Source: Methanofollis aquaemaris (GTDB lineage: Archaea; Halobacteriota; Methanomicrobia; Methanomicrobiales; Methanofollaceae). From it: 64,000 nt of DNA. How positions within the stretch are numbered: the first letter of the stretch is position 1; each line of letters starts with the position of its first letter. Positions 8,883 through 16,534 of the stretch are shown here, piece after piece. Made by a program: the position numbers and the translations under genes. Under the pieces are notes generated by a model. That model was not told where the DNA came from. It saw only the letters and a list, made by a program, of their open reading frames with translations, and did not search any database. The stretch spans positions 2,516,561 to 2,580,560 of the forward strand of contig NZ_CP036172.1 of NCBI RefSeq assembly GCF_017357525.1, written 5' to 3'.

Positions 8883-9062
8883 TCTCAGCTGATGAGAAAA
8901 CCCAATAGGGATTGAAACTACTACAAGGGGGAGATGATCCCCCGCGCCCTCTGTCGCAGCTGTTGAGAAAACCCGATAGGATTGAAACAGGCGGTCCCAG
9001 GTGCGGGATTCGTAGCCCGATTTGCGTCGCAGCTGATGAGAAAACCCGATAGGGATTAATAC
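8882..9062 (+). CRISPR. Decayed CRISPR with three repeats and two spacers
   Basis: Three copies of a 36-37-base repeat at 8882-8918, 8953-8988 and 9026-9062, separated by unrelated spacers of 34 bases (8919-8952) and 37 bases (8989-9025). The consensus core is GCTGATGAGAAAACCCGATA, and the repeat ends in ATTGAAAC, giving plus-strand orientation. All three copies differ: copy 1 has two substitutions, copy 2 has one substitution and lacks one G, and copy 3 has a changed 3' end (ATTAATAC), as often seen in terminal repeats. It is on the same side as the type I-D operon, but its small size and divergent repeats suggest a remnant rather than the working array. Confidence 0.88.
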
Positions 9063-9159
9063 ACCATCAGGAGGGTGCCTGACTCTGGGCCCCCATCACC
9101 CCCCCGAAACCGAAAAAAATCTACAAAAACGTGGAAAAGGTGCCAGAGGAGAAAACCCC

Positions 9160-9830
9160 TCACCTCTCATCCAGCACCTCCTCCACCCCCTCCCTCACCC
9201 CGATCTCCCTCCTCCTCCCCCGGCCCCGGCGCACCATCTGCACATCCACCAGCCGCAGCCGCTCGAGCTTCTTCAGCCGCTCGTGGAAGACCGTGTAACT
9301 CATCTCCGCCGCCTCGCACACCCGGCCGTACACCTGCCCGGCCCCGGCCGCCCCGTCCTCGGCCCGGCCCTCGTCGAGGGCCGCCGCGAGCACCGCCCGC
9401 TCAGGCCTCGAGAGCGCCCCGACGGTCACGGCGAGGTGGCAGATCTTCGAGACCGCATAGACTGCGAGCACGTCGCCCCGCCGTCGCCCCGCCTCCTCGG
9501 CCGCCCTCGCCGCCCGCCCGATCAGATCGAGGCCGACGCGGAGGTCGGCACAGGCCGCTCGACAACGAGGTCGAGGACCGCGGGCGGCATCACCCCGGGA
9601 GCCGGCACGATCAGCGCCCTCGTCTCCTCCGCCTCGGCAAAGAGCAGCCTGACCGCCGTCGTCTTCCCGGTGCCGGGGACGCCGCGGAGCGCGGTGTTTT
9701 GCGGGCGGAGGGCGAAGGCGAAGGCGAGGGCATCGAGATGGGCGTCGCGGTATTCGAAGGCCTCGGGGAGGCGGTCGGCCTCGAAGAGAGCAGGGTCGCG
9801 AACGAGGACCGCCGGCAGTATGATTATCTG
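9160..9830 (-). pseudogene. orc1: Broken orc1/cdc6 replication initiator
   Basis: The N-terminal frame reads VRDPALFEADRLPEAFEYRD and then Walker A GVPGTGKTT of archaeal Orc1/Cdc6 AAA+ initiators. Soon after, the frame ends, and the typical C-terminal part continues in another frame: DLRVGLDLIGRAARAAEEAG, YAVSKICHLAVTVGALSRPE and a final winged helix. Walker B, the sensor motifs and most of the AAA+ core are missing. The whole is about 670 bases, whereas an intact gene is around 1.1-1.2 kb. The expected start codon also appears lost (ATA-ATC-ATA). It is therefore an internal deletion with frameshift, and the product cannot be a functional ATPase. Confidence 0.8.
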
Positions 9831-9866
9831 GCGGGCCGCGGAGAGTGATGACCACACGGTGAAGCC

Positions 9867-10466
9867 ATGAAGATCAAGATTTCTGGACCCGACGACATGA
9901 AACGCAGACGCATGATAAAGAACGTCGAGATCGCGGTGGCGGAACTCGGGGTCTCCGCCGAGATCGAGAAGATCGAGGGGGCGGGCGCCGCCATGCCGCC
10001 GACCCCGGCGCTCGTCGTCGACGGCGACCTGAAGGTCGCGGGCCGGGTCGCCACCGTGCCCGAGATCAAGGCGCTCCTGCAGGAGACCGTCCTCGTCGTC
10101 GAATGGCGGCACATCGGCGAAGACATCGACGCCACCTGCGAGCGGTGCGCCGCGACCGGCCGCGTCCTCGCCGCGGTGGTCGAGGAGGTCCGCCCCGCCC
10201 TCGCCGCCCGCGGGGTCCGGGTGGAGATGGTGGAGACCGTGCTTCCGGCCGAACGGATCGCCGAATCCAACACCATTCTCTTCAACGGCACCCCGCTCGA
10301 AGACCTCCTCGAGGAGGTGCGGGTTGAGATGACGCCCTGCGCCTCCTGCTCCTGCATCGTCGGCACCGACGCCTCGTGCCGGGCGATCGTCTGCGGGGAC
10401 GAGACCTGCGAGGCGGTGCCCGCCGACCTGATCCGGCGGGCGGCCCTGAAGGCGGCGGGGCGGTGA
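9867..10466 (+). CDS. Thioredoxin-like domain fused to DUF2703
   Basis: 199 residues in two parts. Residues 1-75 follow the small archaeal thioredoxin/glutaredoxin-like fold (MKIKISGP, PALVVDGDLKVAGRVATVPE), but the CxxC active site is replaced by GPDDMKRR, so disulfide redox chemistry at the usual place is unlikely. The C-terminal part begins at VVEWRHIG, contains the CERCAATG motif and a cysteine-rich segment (TPCASCSCIVG), and resembles DUF2703, a family of unknown function that may bind metal or thiols. ATG at 9867. It stands alone between the broken orc1 and a universal stress protein on the other strand. Domain names are by pattern recognition only. Confidence 0.75.
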   Translation: MKIKISGPDDMKRRRMIKNVEIAVAELGVSAEIEKIEGAGAAMPPTPALVVDGDLKVAGRVATVPEIKALLQETVLVVEWRHIGEDIDATCERCAATGRVLAAVVEEVRPALAARGVRVEMVETVLPAERIAESNTILFNGTPLEDLLEEVRVEMTPCASCSCIVGTDASCRAIVCGDETCEAVPADLIRRAALKAAGR

Positions 10467-10472
10467 AACCCC

Positions 10473-10898
10473 TCACTTCACGATCATAACCGGGCAGGCG
10501 GCGAGTTGCGCCGTCTTCTGGCTGACACTTCCCAGGACGACGCCCTTGAGGGCGCCAAGCCCGCGGCTCCCGATGACGATCAGGTCGGCCCCGACCTTCT
10601 CGGCGGTCGCGAGGATCTCGGACGCCGGGTCGCCCATCCCGACCTCCAGGCTGTAGGGGACGCCCGCCTCCTCGATGAGGTGGAGGACCGGTCCGGCGAC
10701 CGTCCGGGCGTCTTCCTCCAGGAGGGCGTGGACATCGAAGTTCGCCTTTACGATCCTGGACTGGGACGGCGGGACGGCCGCCACGTACACGACCGCGAGC
10801 GACGAGTCCGGCAGGTCCGCGACCAGGCCGACTGCACTCTCGGCCGCCCGCCTGGCATTCTCTGAGCCATCCACTGCAAGAAGAACCATATGAAACAT
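10473..10898 (-). CDS. Universal stress protein, UspA family
   Basis: A single-domain UspA protein of about 141 residues. The N-terminal strand [19 protein letters not shown] and the nucleotide-binding loop [18 protein letters not shown] (G-2X-G-9X-S/T pattern) indicate the ATP-binding type. ATG at 10898 is used because GAGG lies five bases upstream; an ATG three codons later is also possible. It is convergent with the preceding DUF2703 fusion gene (six bases between the stops) and divergent from the SulP permease, with which it may be functionally linked only by proximity. Confidence 0.92.
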   Translation of the reverse strand: MFHMVLLAVDGSENARRAAESAVGLVADLPDSSLAVVYVAAVPPSQSRIVKANFDVHALLEEDARTVAGPVLHLIEEAGVPYSLEVGMGDPASEILATAEKVGADLIVIGSRGLGALKGVVLGSVSQKTAQLAACPVMIVK

Positions 10899-11106
10899 GA
10901 CAACCTCGAAAGACCGGTGCCGGGAGCGTGGCGCCGCGACGTCTCTGTGCCATAGAGAGCAACGCCCGGCCTTAAAACCATGCCGGGCCCTTCCCTGGCC
11001 GGAAACCTTGAAGTCCGAGGGCGCCCTTATATAATGCCAGCTGCGGCACGACCGCACCTCTCCGGGAACGCATCCTGTCCTATACCATACACCCTGAGGA
11101 TTGACC

Positions 11107-12561
11107 GTGAATCTGAATATAATCCCTGATATGCACGCGCTCAAAACGACCTGGCTCTCCAATGTCCGCGGCGACACCCTGGCCGGGATGACCGTCGCCC
11201 TGGCCCTCATCCCCGAGGCGATCGCCTTCTCGATCATCGCCGGCGTCGACCCGATGGTCGGGCTCTACGCCTCCTTCTGCATCGCCATCGTCATCGCCTT
11301 CGCCGGCGGACGGCCGGGCATGATCTCCGCAGCCACCGGATCGATGGCCCTGGTGATGGTCATCCTGGTCCGCGACTACGGGCTCGAATATCTCCTCGCG
11401 GCGACCGTCCTCACCGGCGTGATCCAGGTCGTCCTCGGCCGCCTCCGGGTCGGGCGGTTCATCAGGTTCATCCCGTACTCGGTCGTGCTCGGGTTTGTCA
11501 ACTCCCTCGCGATCCTCATCTTCCTGGCCCAGGTGCCCTTCCTCATCGGAGCATCCCCGGCCGTCTACATCATCGCGGCGGCGACCATCGCCACCATCGT
11601 CCTCCTCCCCCGCATCACCACGGCCGTTCCGCCGGCGCTCGTCGCCATCGTCGCGGCGACGGCCGCGGCCATCGGCCTGAACCTCGATATCCTCACGGTC
11701 GGCGGGATGGGCAATATCACGCAGACTCTCCCGGCCTTCCACCTGCCGGCCGTCCCGCTCACCCTCGACACTCTCTGGATCATCCTCCCGTATTCGGTGA
11801 CGCTCGTCATCGTCGGGATCATCGAGTCCCTCCTCACCGCCTCGATCATCGACGAGATGACCGAGACCGAAAGCGACAAGGACCGGGAAGTGCAGGGCCA
11901 GGGGCTTGCCAACTGTGTCGCCGGGTTCTTCGGCGGGATGGCCGGGTGCGCCATGATCGGGCAGTCGGTGATCAATGTCAAGTCCGGCGGGTCGGGCCGG
12001 CTCTCCACCCTGGTCGCCGGGCTGTTTCTGATCTTTCTCATCATCGTCCTCGGGGACATCGTCGCCCGGATCCCGATGGCCGCCCTCGTCGGGGTGATGG
12101 TCATGGTCGCGGTCGGCACCTTCGAGTGGCAGTCTATTCGAGATCTCCCGAAGATCCCGCGGGGCGACGCGGCGGTGATGCTCCTCACCGTCGCCATCGT
12201 CGTCTCCACCCACGACCTCGCGAAGGGCGTCATCGCCGGCGTCGTCCTCGCCGCCCTGATCTTTGGGTGGAAGATCTCGGTCATCTCCGCGACCAGCACC
12301 ACGAGAGAGGACGGGGTGAAGGTCTATACCGTGAAGGGCCAGCTCTTCTTCGGGACGATGTCGGGCTTCCAGGATCTCTTCGACTATGCCGGCGACCCGG
12401 AGCGGGTGCGGATCGACTTCTCGCACTCGCATATCTGGGACCAGTCAGGGGTCGAGGCGATCACCCGCGTCGTCCACCGCTACCAGCAGCACGGGACATC
12501 GGTGTACGTCATCGGGCTCAACCCGGAGAGCCAGGAGACGCTGGACCGTGGCTTTTCCTGA
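11107..12561 (+). CDS. SulP-family anion permease with STAS domain
   Basis: About 484 residues. The transport domain shows the SulP signature ([20 protein letters not shown]) and some 10-12 hydrophobic helices; the C-terminal 90 residues form a STAS domain ([19 protein letters not shown], then [17 protein letters not shown]). The family imports sulfate, bicarbonate or related anions; the substrate cannot be decided here. The frame opens at a TTG (11101), but GAGGA directly precedes that codon, so the GTG at 11107, six bases from it, is a better start. Shorter than plant/animal SulP proteins but normal for prokaryotes. Confidence 0.92.
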   Translation: MNLNIIPDMHALKTTWLSNVRGDTLAGMTVALALIPEAIAFSIIAGVDPMVGLYASFCIAIVIAFAGGRPGMISAATGSMALVMVILVRDYGLEYLLAATVLTGVIQVVLGRLRVGRFIRFIPYSVVLGFVNSLAILIFLAQVPFLIGASPAVYIIAAATIATIVLLPRITTAVPPALVAIVAATAAAIGLNLDILTVGGMGNITQTLPAFHLPAVPLTLDTLWIILPYSVTLVIVGIIESLLTASIIDEMTETESDKDREVQGQGLANCVAGFFGGMAGCAMIGQSVINVKSGGSGRLSTLVAGLFLIFLIIVLGDIVARIPMAALVGVMVMVAVGTFEWQSIRDLPKIPRGDAAVMLLTVAIVVSTHDLAKGVIAGVVLAALIFGWKISVISATSTTREDGVKVYTVKGQLFFGTMSGFQDLFDYAGDPERVRIDFSHSHIWDQSGVEAITRVVHRYQQHGTSVYVIGLNPESQETLDRGFS

Positions 12562-12571
12562 ACCCGGCGGC

Positions 12572-12578
12572 AAAAAAA
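12572..12578 (-). terminator. Poly-T terminator of the VOC gene
   Basis: Seven A on the plus strand, i.e. seven T in the transcript, five bases after the minus-strand VOC stop and between two convergent genes. Archaeal terminators are typically such T-tracts. Confidence 0.6.
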
Positions 12579-12582
12579 GCGA

Positions 12583-12966
12583 TCATGAGGGGCCCTTCTG
12601 GTGCAGGGCGAGAATGTTCCCCTCGGTGTCCTTGAACCAGGCGGTCTTTGCGCCGCCGGGCTCCTCAGTAATCCCGTTCACGGTCTTGAGGTCCGGCAGA
12701 TCATAATCCTCGAAAACGACCCCCTTTTTCCTGAGATCCTGCATCTCCGCCTCGATATCGGAGACCATGAACCCCGCGACCGTCTGTTCCGCCTTCGTCG
12801 GCGCGCTTTTGTAGATATAAAGAACCGTCCCTTCCCCGCAATCGAAGAAGACACCCTCGGGATCGGTATCGACAACCTTCAATCCCAGGATTTCTTCGTA
12901 AAACGCACGCGCACGTTTCAGGTCCACGACCGGTATAGTCGGTGCGACTCCCAGATTTGATAACAT
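12583..12966 (-). CDS. VOC-family (glyoxalase/bleomycin-resistance fold) protein
   Basis: 127 residues with the paired beta-alpha-beta-beta-beta modules of the vicinal oxygen chelate superfamily: PVVDLKRARAFYEEILGLKV in the first half and KDTEGNILALHQ at the end. Such proteins bind a divalent metal and catalyse isomerisation, dioxygenation or drug binding; the specific reaction is unknown. ATG at 12966 is preceded by a strong GGAGGTGA. Single gene, convergent with the SulP permease. Confidence 0.88.
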   Translation of the reverse strand: MLSNLGVAPTIPVVDLKRARAFYEEILGLKVVDTDPEGVFFDCGEGTVLYIYKSAPTKAEQTVAGFMVSDIEAEMQDLRKKGVVFEDYDLPDLKTVNGITEEPGGAKTAWFKDTEGNILALHQKGPS

Positions 12967-13433
12967 TTTACTCACCTCCAATGACAAAGGACACAGTCCT
13001 TCTCGGGGAGGGGAGACGCTCCACCCCGCATTAAAGGTATGCACGGGGGCGGGCCTCACTCCCACCCCCTGGATCTGCCCGGTTCGGCCTCTTTTTCGAG
13101 ATTTCACCCTCTTGATCCGGGCGGAATGGACCCCGTTTTGAAACAGGCTGTTTTGCGAGTATTTTTGGGGTATGCCGGCGGGAACCACCCTTATATCCGG
13201 CCGTGGACGGGATGTGCGGCTCCGGATGGGGGAAGAGATGGGACGTTGCCGGTGCGTGGATGAGAGGGACCGGAGAAAACAGCGAAAATCAGCGCGATTG
13301 GGTGAACGCGATCGAACCATCGTACCCTCCCCCCACTCCATTCCGAACATAGCATCAACTCCGTCGACACATCTATCCGGTGGAAAAAACTTTCCGAGGG
13401 CCCCGGCGCCCCGGACAGAGAGGGAACGACACG
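12967..13433. other. Intergenic stretch without a recognisable gene
   Basis: 467 bases between the divergent VOC gene and the hypothetical gene at 13434. Frames exist on both strands but read as GC-biased shadows with no ribosome site or family likeness. No repeat or RNA was recognised; it presumably holds both promoters (a CTTATATCC at about 13191-13199 is a weak TATA candidate). Confidence 0.4.
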
Positions 13434-14057
13434 ATGGACTACACATTTCACGCACGGATACGCACCGCCCCGGAGCGGCCGGTTATCGAGAGGGCCTATG
13501 CAATGCCGGAGTCTCTGCTCTCATCAGAACCGCCGGGAAATAAAATCCTCGCACGCCTGATTCCTCCTGAACACCAGGACGGCGCCGACAACGGCACCTG
13601 GCTCGCGGACGGGTTTTATTACACCCATGACGGTCGGTCCTACACCATCAAAGAGATCCTCTTCGACCAGTACGTCACGACCCTCGTCACCGCTGAAGGC
13701 TCCGCCCTCGGTGACTTCTGGGCCGCCCCCTATGGGTGCCGGTTCGGCATCTACCCGAGCGGCGCCTGGCTTGTCGGCGAGATCGTCGGCAGGGAGTCGA
13801 ACCCCGACGACCGGCCCATTGTCTGGATCCCCTGTCCGGGGATCGAGAACATCGACATCGATGTATGGGCGATAATGGGGAACGCCGAGTGGGACAGAGA
13901 GAGACAGGTCTTTGTCCTCCCTGACGGTCGATGCTTTGAAGATGACGGCGACCTGGTCAGGGCCGTCTGTGCCGGGGGGGAGGTCGCCGAAGAGGTCGAG
14001 TGGCTCAGGCACGCACTCATTCACGAATACGACCTGGTCAAAAAAATCGGGCAGTAA
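13434..14057 (+). CDS. Hypothetical protein, 207 residues
   Basis: A soluble, acidic protein without signal peptide or membrane helices. Aromatic and glycine-rich stretches (GTWLADGFYYTHDGRSYT, YGCRFGIYPSGAWLVGE) suggest a beta-rich fold; the C-terminus is helical. ATG at 13434 is chosen over an upstream frame extension because AGAGAGGG lies about nine bases before it and the upstream residues (RGPRRPGQRG) look non-coding. Codon use is normal for the GC-rich backbone. No family recognised. It is convergent with the short gene at 14062. Confidence 0.7.
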   Translation: MDYTFHARIRTAPERPVIERAYAMPESLLSSEPPGNKILARLIPPEHQDGADNGTWLADGFYYTHDGRSYTIKEILFDQYVTTLVTAEGSALGDFWAAPYGCRFGIYPSGAWLVGEIVGRESNPDDRPIVWIPCPGIENIDIDVWAIMGNAEWDRERQVFVLPDGRCFEDDGDLVRAVCAGGEVAEEVEWLRHALIHEYDLVKKIGQ

Positions 14058-14061
14058 ACCC

Positions 14062-14334
14062 TCATGCCCCCTCCCCGTGCTCCGGGAACGCCACCTTCGG
14101 CCGCCCCCCGCCCCGCACCTCCGCGCGGCCGGTGGAGACGAACCGGTTGATAAAATCGGGACGTGGTGCAAATCCCATATGGGCAAGTCCCCCCGGACAG
14201 CACCTTCCCTCCGTCTCCCCGCCCAGAGCGAGTGCCGGGGCGTCGGTCTCCCCGGTGGCCCTGCGGTAGAGGGCGACGGCGATGCAGCGGTGGACGGCGA
14301 GGTTGCGGCGGCCGACCTGGACCTGCGACGACAA
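14062..14334 (-). CDS. Short DUF169-like protein, possibly truncated
   Basis: 90 residues containing CCPGGLAHMGF and DFINRFVSTGRAEVRGGGRPK, a pattern like the CPGG...GLGF...F.STG segment of the DUF169 family, whose members are usually more than 200 residues. The present gene would represent only part of that fold and may be a remnant. A TTTATTTTT tract just beyond its 5' end belongs to the preceding gene. Function unknown; the frame could also be an accidental GC-rich reading, though the motif argues otherwise. Confidence 0.45.
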   Translation of the reverse strand: MSSQVQVGRRNLAVHRCIAVALYRRATGETDAPALALGGETEGRCCPGGLAHMGFAPRPDFINRFVSTGRAEVRGGGRPKVAFPEHGEGA

Positions 14335-14346
14335 AAATAAAGGGAT

Positions 14347-14535
14347 CTATTTTTTTGGCTTTTTCTTCCCCTCATGCTCCTGCTCTTCGGGAGTGGGCAC
14401 ATCGGCGTCTGACGGGCGCTCTTCATTCTGTTCTTCTTCTCTGGCCTCTTTTTCCTTGAGGGCCTGAAGGACGAACTCGCTCATGCGGGGGTCAGGTTCT
14501 GAGGTTTCTGAACGCGACGATTTTTCATCGGACAT
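14347..14535 (-). CDS. Small charged protein, paralogue of the gene at 15494
   Basis: 62 residues, highly charged and probably disordered, with an EPDPRMSEFVLQALKEKEAR segment. The same arrangement (SDDRSSKEPQMSDIIIQALE) occurs in the 39-residue product at 15494-15613, so the two are paralogues. ATG at 14535 is preceded by AGGTG. The C-terminus is a lysine/proline tail (GKKKPKK). Function unknown; an alpha-helical short motif MS-(E/D)-(F/I)-x-(L/I)-QALxK-x-E may mediate protein binding. Confidence 0.65.
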   Translation of the reverse strand: MSDEKSSRSETSEPDPRMSEFVLQALKEKEAREEEQNEERPSDADVPTPEEQEHEGKKKPKK

Positions 14536-14638
14536 AGAGCACCTGATATTTGTTGGATTGTATGCGTCAGCACTATATCTTGTCTGTGGTTCAAGATTCT
14601 TTGAATAAATGTCCTGTGGATGTACAGGCGGGACCGTT

Positions 14639-15397
14639 TCACCGATCGCCCTCGTCCTGGTGTGCGGTCTTCTTTGCGCAGAACTCGAAGACGCAGAGGT
14701 CGGGCGCCGCGCCCGGCATGCCTGAACGGTCCCCCACACGCACCGTGATCTCGCGAAAACCCGCCTTCGCCATGTACCCGGTCATTTCGTCTCGTTTCAT
14801 CAGCCGCGGGGGTCCGGCGCTGCTGCGGGCAACGACCCCGTCCCTGAGCCCCAGCGTCGACCCGAAGAAGATCCCGCCTGGCTTCAGGGCGTCGTGGGCG
14901 TACATAAGGTACTCCATGAACTCGTCCTCGTCCTCGATCACATGGAAGACACTCCCCGAATAGACGGTATCGAATCTCTCCGGCCGGAACGGGAACTGAT
15001 CAGTCACCAGGAAGAGATCCCCGACCTCCTCCCGGTCGGCGTAGAGGTCCATGCCGAGGTCGATGCTCTTCCAGGTGAGGTCAAACCCCCGCACCCTCTC
15101 CCGCGGGTACCCGTCGCGGAGCAGATGCCGCACGGCGTCTCCGGTGCCGCACCCGTAATCAAGAAACTCTCCCCTCAACTTCACCGCCTCTGAATAGAAG
15201 AAGTGCCGCGTGATCCGCGGCACCCAGACGCGGAGGACGATGTACGGATACGGGACATTTTTGAGCGTATATCTTTCGAGTACCTGCTCGAGGTGCCCCT
15301 TGGGGTAGACGACGCCCGCATCCTCCAGACGGTCCATGGCCTGGGCGAGTGCCTCTTTGAGCCCGGTTCCATCCCGGAAGCGCTGCATTTGTGTCAT
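14639..15397 (-). CDS. Class I SAM-dependent methyltransferase
   Basis: 252 residues with a Rossmann-fold methyltransferase core: motif I FLDYGCGTGDAVRHLL near residue 80, an acidic-loop strand and a post-motif DTVYSGSVFHVIEDEDEFME around 145-165, then ALKPGGIFFGSTLG typical of motif IV/V. The first 75 residues are an added helical part. The substrate is unknown (small molecule methyltransferases share this pattern). It sits between the two small paralogous acidic genes on the same strand. Confidence 0.85.
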   Translation of the reverse strand: MTQMQRFRDGTGLKEALAQAMDRLEDAGVVYPKGHLEQVLERYTLKNVPYPYIVLRVWVPRITRHFFYSEAVKLRGEFLDYGCGTGDAVRHLLRDGYPRERVRGFDLTWKSIDLGMDLYADREEVGDLFLVTDQFPFRPERFDTVYSGSVFHVIEDEDEFMEYLMYAHDALKPGGIFFGSTLGLRDGVVARSSAGPPRLMKRDEMTGYMAKAGFREITVRVGDRSGMPGAAPDLCVFEFCAKKTAHQDEGDR

Positions 15398-15409
15398 ATG
15401 GCAGTCGAG

Positions 15410-15428
15410 AAAAAAGCAACGAAAAAAA
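15410..15428 (-). terminator. Double poly-T terminator downstream of the small gene at 15494
   Basis: On the minus strand the sequence is a run of seven T, a short spacer and a run of six T, 66 bases after the stop at 15494 and just ahead of the methyltransferase start. It fits an archaeal T-tract terminator. Confidence 0.5.
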
Positions 15429-15493
15429 GGGGGGAAATTGCCTGTTCCGGCATCGTTCCGGTCGGCACCGTCCGGGGGTCTGGTCTTTTTTGA

Positions 15494-15613
15494 TTATCTT
15501 CTGCCCTCGCTCTCGTATTTTTCGAGTGCCTGGATGATGATGTCGCTCATCTGTGGCTCTTTTGATGATCTGTCATCTGAAAGCTTTGTCTGTGTGGGGG
15601 AGGGTCTTCTCAT
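15494..15613 (-). CDS. 39-residue small protein, paralogue of the gene at 14347
   Basis: A very short frame beginning MRRPSPTQTKLSDDRSS and ending QALEKYESEGRR. Its second half aligns with the 62-residue product at 14347-14535 (QMSDIIIQALEKYE against RMSEFVLQALKEKE). No strong ribosome site is seen before the ATG at 15613. The likeness to a second gene one kilobase away is the best evidence that it is real. Function unknown. Confidence 0.55.
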   Translation of the reverse strand: MRRPSPTQTKLSDDRSSKEPQMSDIIIQALEKYESEGRR

Positions 15614-15977
15614 AAGTCTTCGGAGATTTGTAAAAAATATATTGGACATTTATATAAATGGTTCGGTTTTGCCCGGGTCTGAGGGATCTGGGAGGTATTC
15701 GGTATCAGTGAGGAAAAAATGGGGGGGCGGTGTTGTCGTGGGTGTGGGGGGGGCGGTGCCGTGTGAAATGGTCCGGGCCGGTCAATCCGGGTTTTTCTCC
15801 TATGGAAACCACCGGAGGCAGTTTTCAAAGATCCATAAAAAAGCAGTGAACCCTTCCCTACTTCGTCCCGCCCACCTTACGGTGGTTTCATCCTTTTCGG
15901 GAAGGATACTCACAGAGGTTGATTATTTCTGTCACTATTATAGTGTTATCGTCATCCTCGCGGAGGTGGTGCGGTTC
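15614..15977. other. Intergenic stretch without a recognisable gene
   Basis: 364 bases between the small gene and the PEBP gene, on the same strand. It contains AT-rich pieces around 15635-15665 and 15920-15950 that may be promoters, and a G-rich stretch at 15716-15755. No coding signal, repeat or RNA was recognised. Confidence 0.35.
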
Positions 15978-16454
15978 CTACCTCCCGTACAGCACGTACG
16001 TATCCCCGTACTGGACAACGTGCTCGTTCATCGCGTCGAGGAGCGCCTTCTTGCTCGCACCGGCCGGCAGGTCGAGTTCGGTGTCCAGGCCAAAAACCCG
16101 AAACTGGTAGCGGTGCTGCTCGCCCCGCGGCGGGCACGGGCCGCTGTACCCGATCTTGCCGAATGAGTTCTCCCCCTGCCGTGCGGAGAAGGGGAAGGAG
16201 ATCTCGGCATCCTTCGCGATCGCCTCCGGGATGATCCGCACCGGCTCGATGTTCCAGATGAGCCAGTGAGTGAACCCCCCGCCGCCCGGCGAGTCCGGGT
16301 CGTCGGCGACGAGGGCGAGCGATTTCGTCCGCTCGATGTCCACGCCCCCCAGACTGATCGCTGGCGAGACGTCCTCGCCGTCGCAGGTGTAGTTGGGCGG
16401 GAGCTTCAGGACAGCGATCTCGACACTCAGTTTTGTGACCGTTTTTCCGATCAT
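15978..16454 (-). CDS. YbhB/YbcL-type phosphatidylethanolamine-binding protein
   Basis: 158 residues of the PEBP/Raf-kinase-inhibitor-like fold. The hallmark motifs are ALVADDPDSPGGGGFTHWLI and GYSGPCPPRGEQHRYQFRVF, which form the small anion-binding pocket. Bacterial and archaeal members are cytosolic, with no firmly known role. No signal peptide. ATG at 16454. Single gene, divergent from the MFS exporter. Confidence 0.93.
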   Translation of the reverse strand: MIGKTVTKLSVEIAVLKLPPNYTCDGEDVSPAISLGGVDIERTKSLALVADDPDSPGGGGFTHWLIWNIEPVRIIPEAIAKDAEISFPFSARQGENSFGKIGYSGPCPPRGEQHRYQFRVFGLDTELDLPAGASKKALLDAMNEHVVQYGDTYVLYGR

Positions 16455-16534
16455 GATTGATCCCCCGCACCCCCATCCGTACCGGCGATTAATATACCTT
16501 CTGCACCCCCGCGGGGGGGCCGGCGAAGTATGAT

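Noticed and set aside
11080-12432. Long minus-strand frame opposite the SulP permease gene
   Set aside because: Arginine/aspartate/glycine-rich antisense reading produced by GC codon bias; the plus strand encodes a clear SulP-STAS protein.
13039-13263. Small plus-strand frame in the gap between the VOC gene and the gene at 13434
   Set aside because: No ribosome site, no family likeness and proline/glycine/arginine composition expected of non-coding GC-rich DNA.
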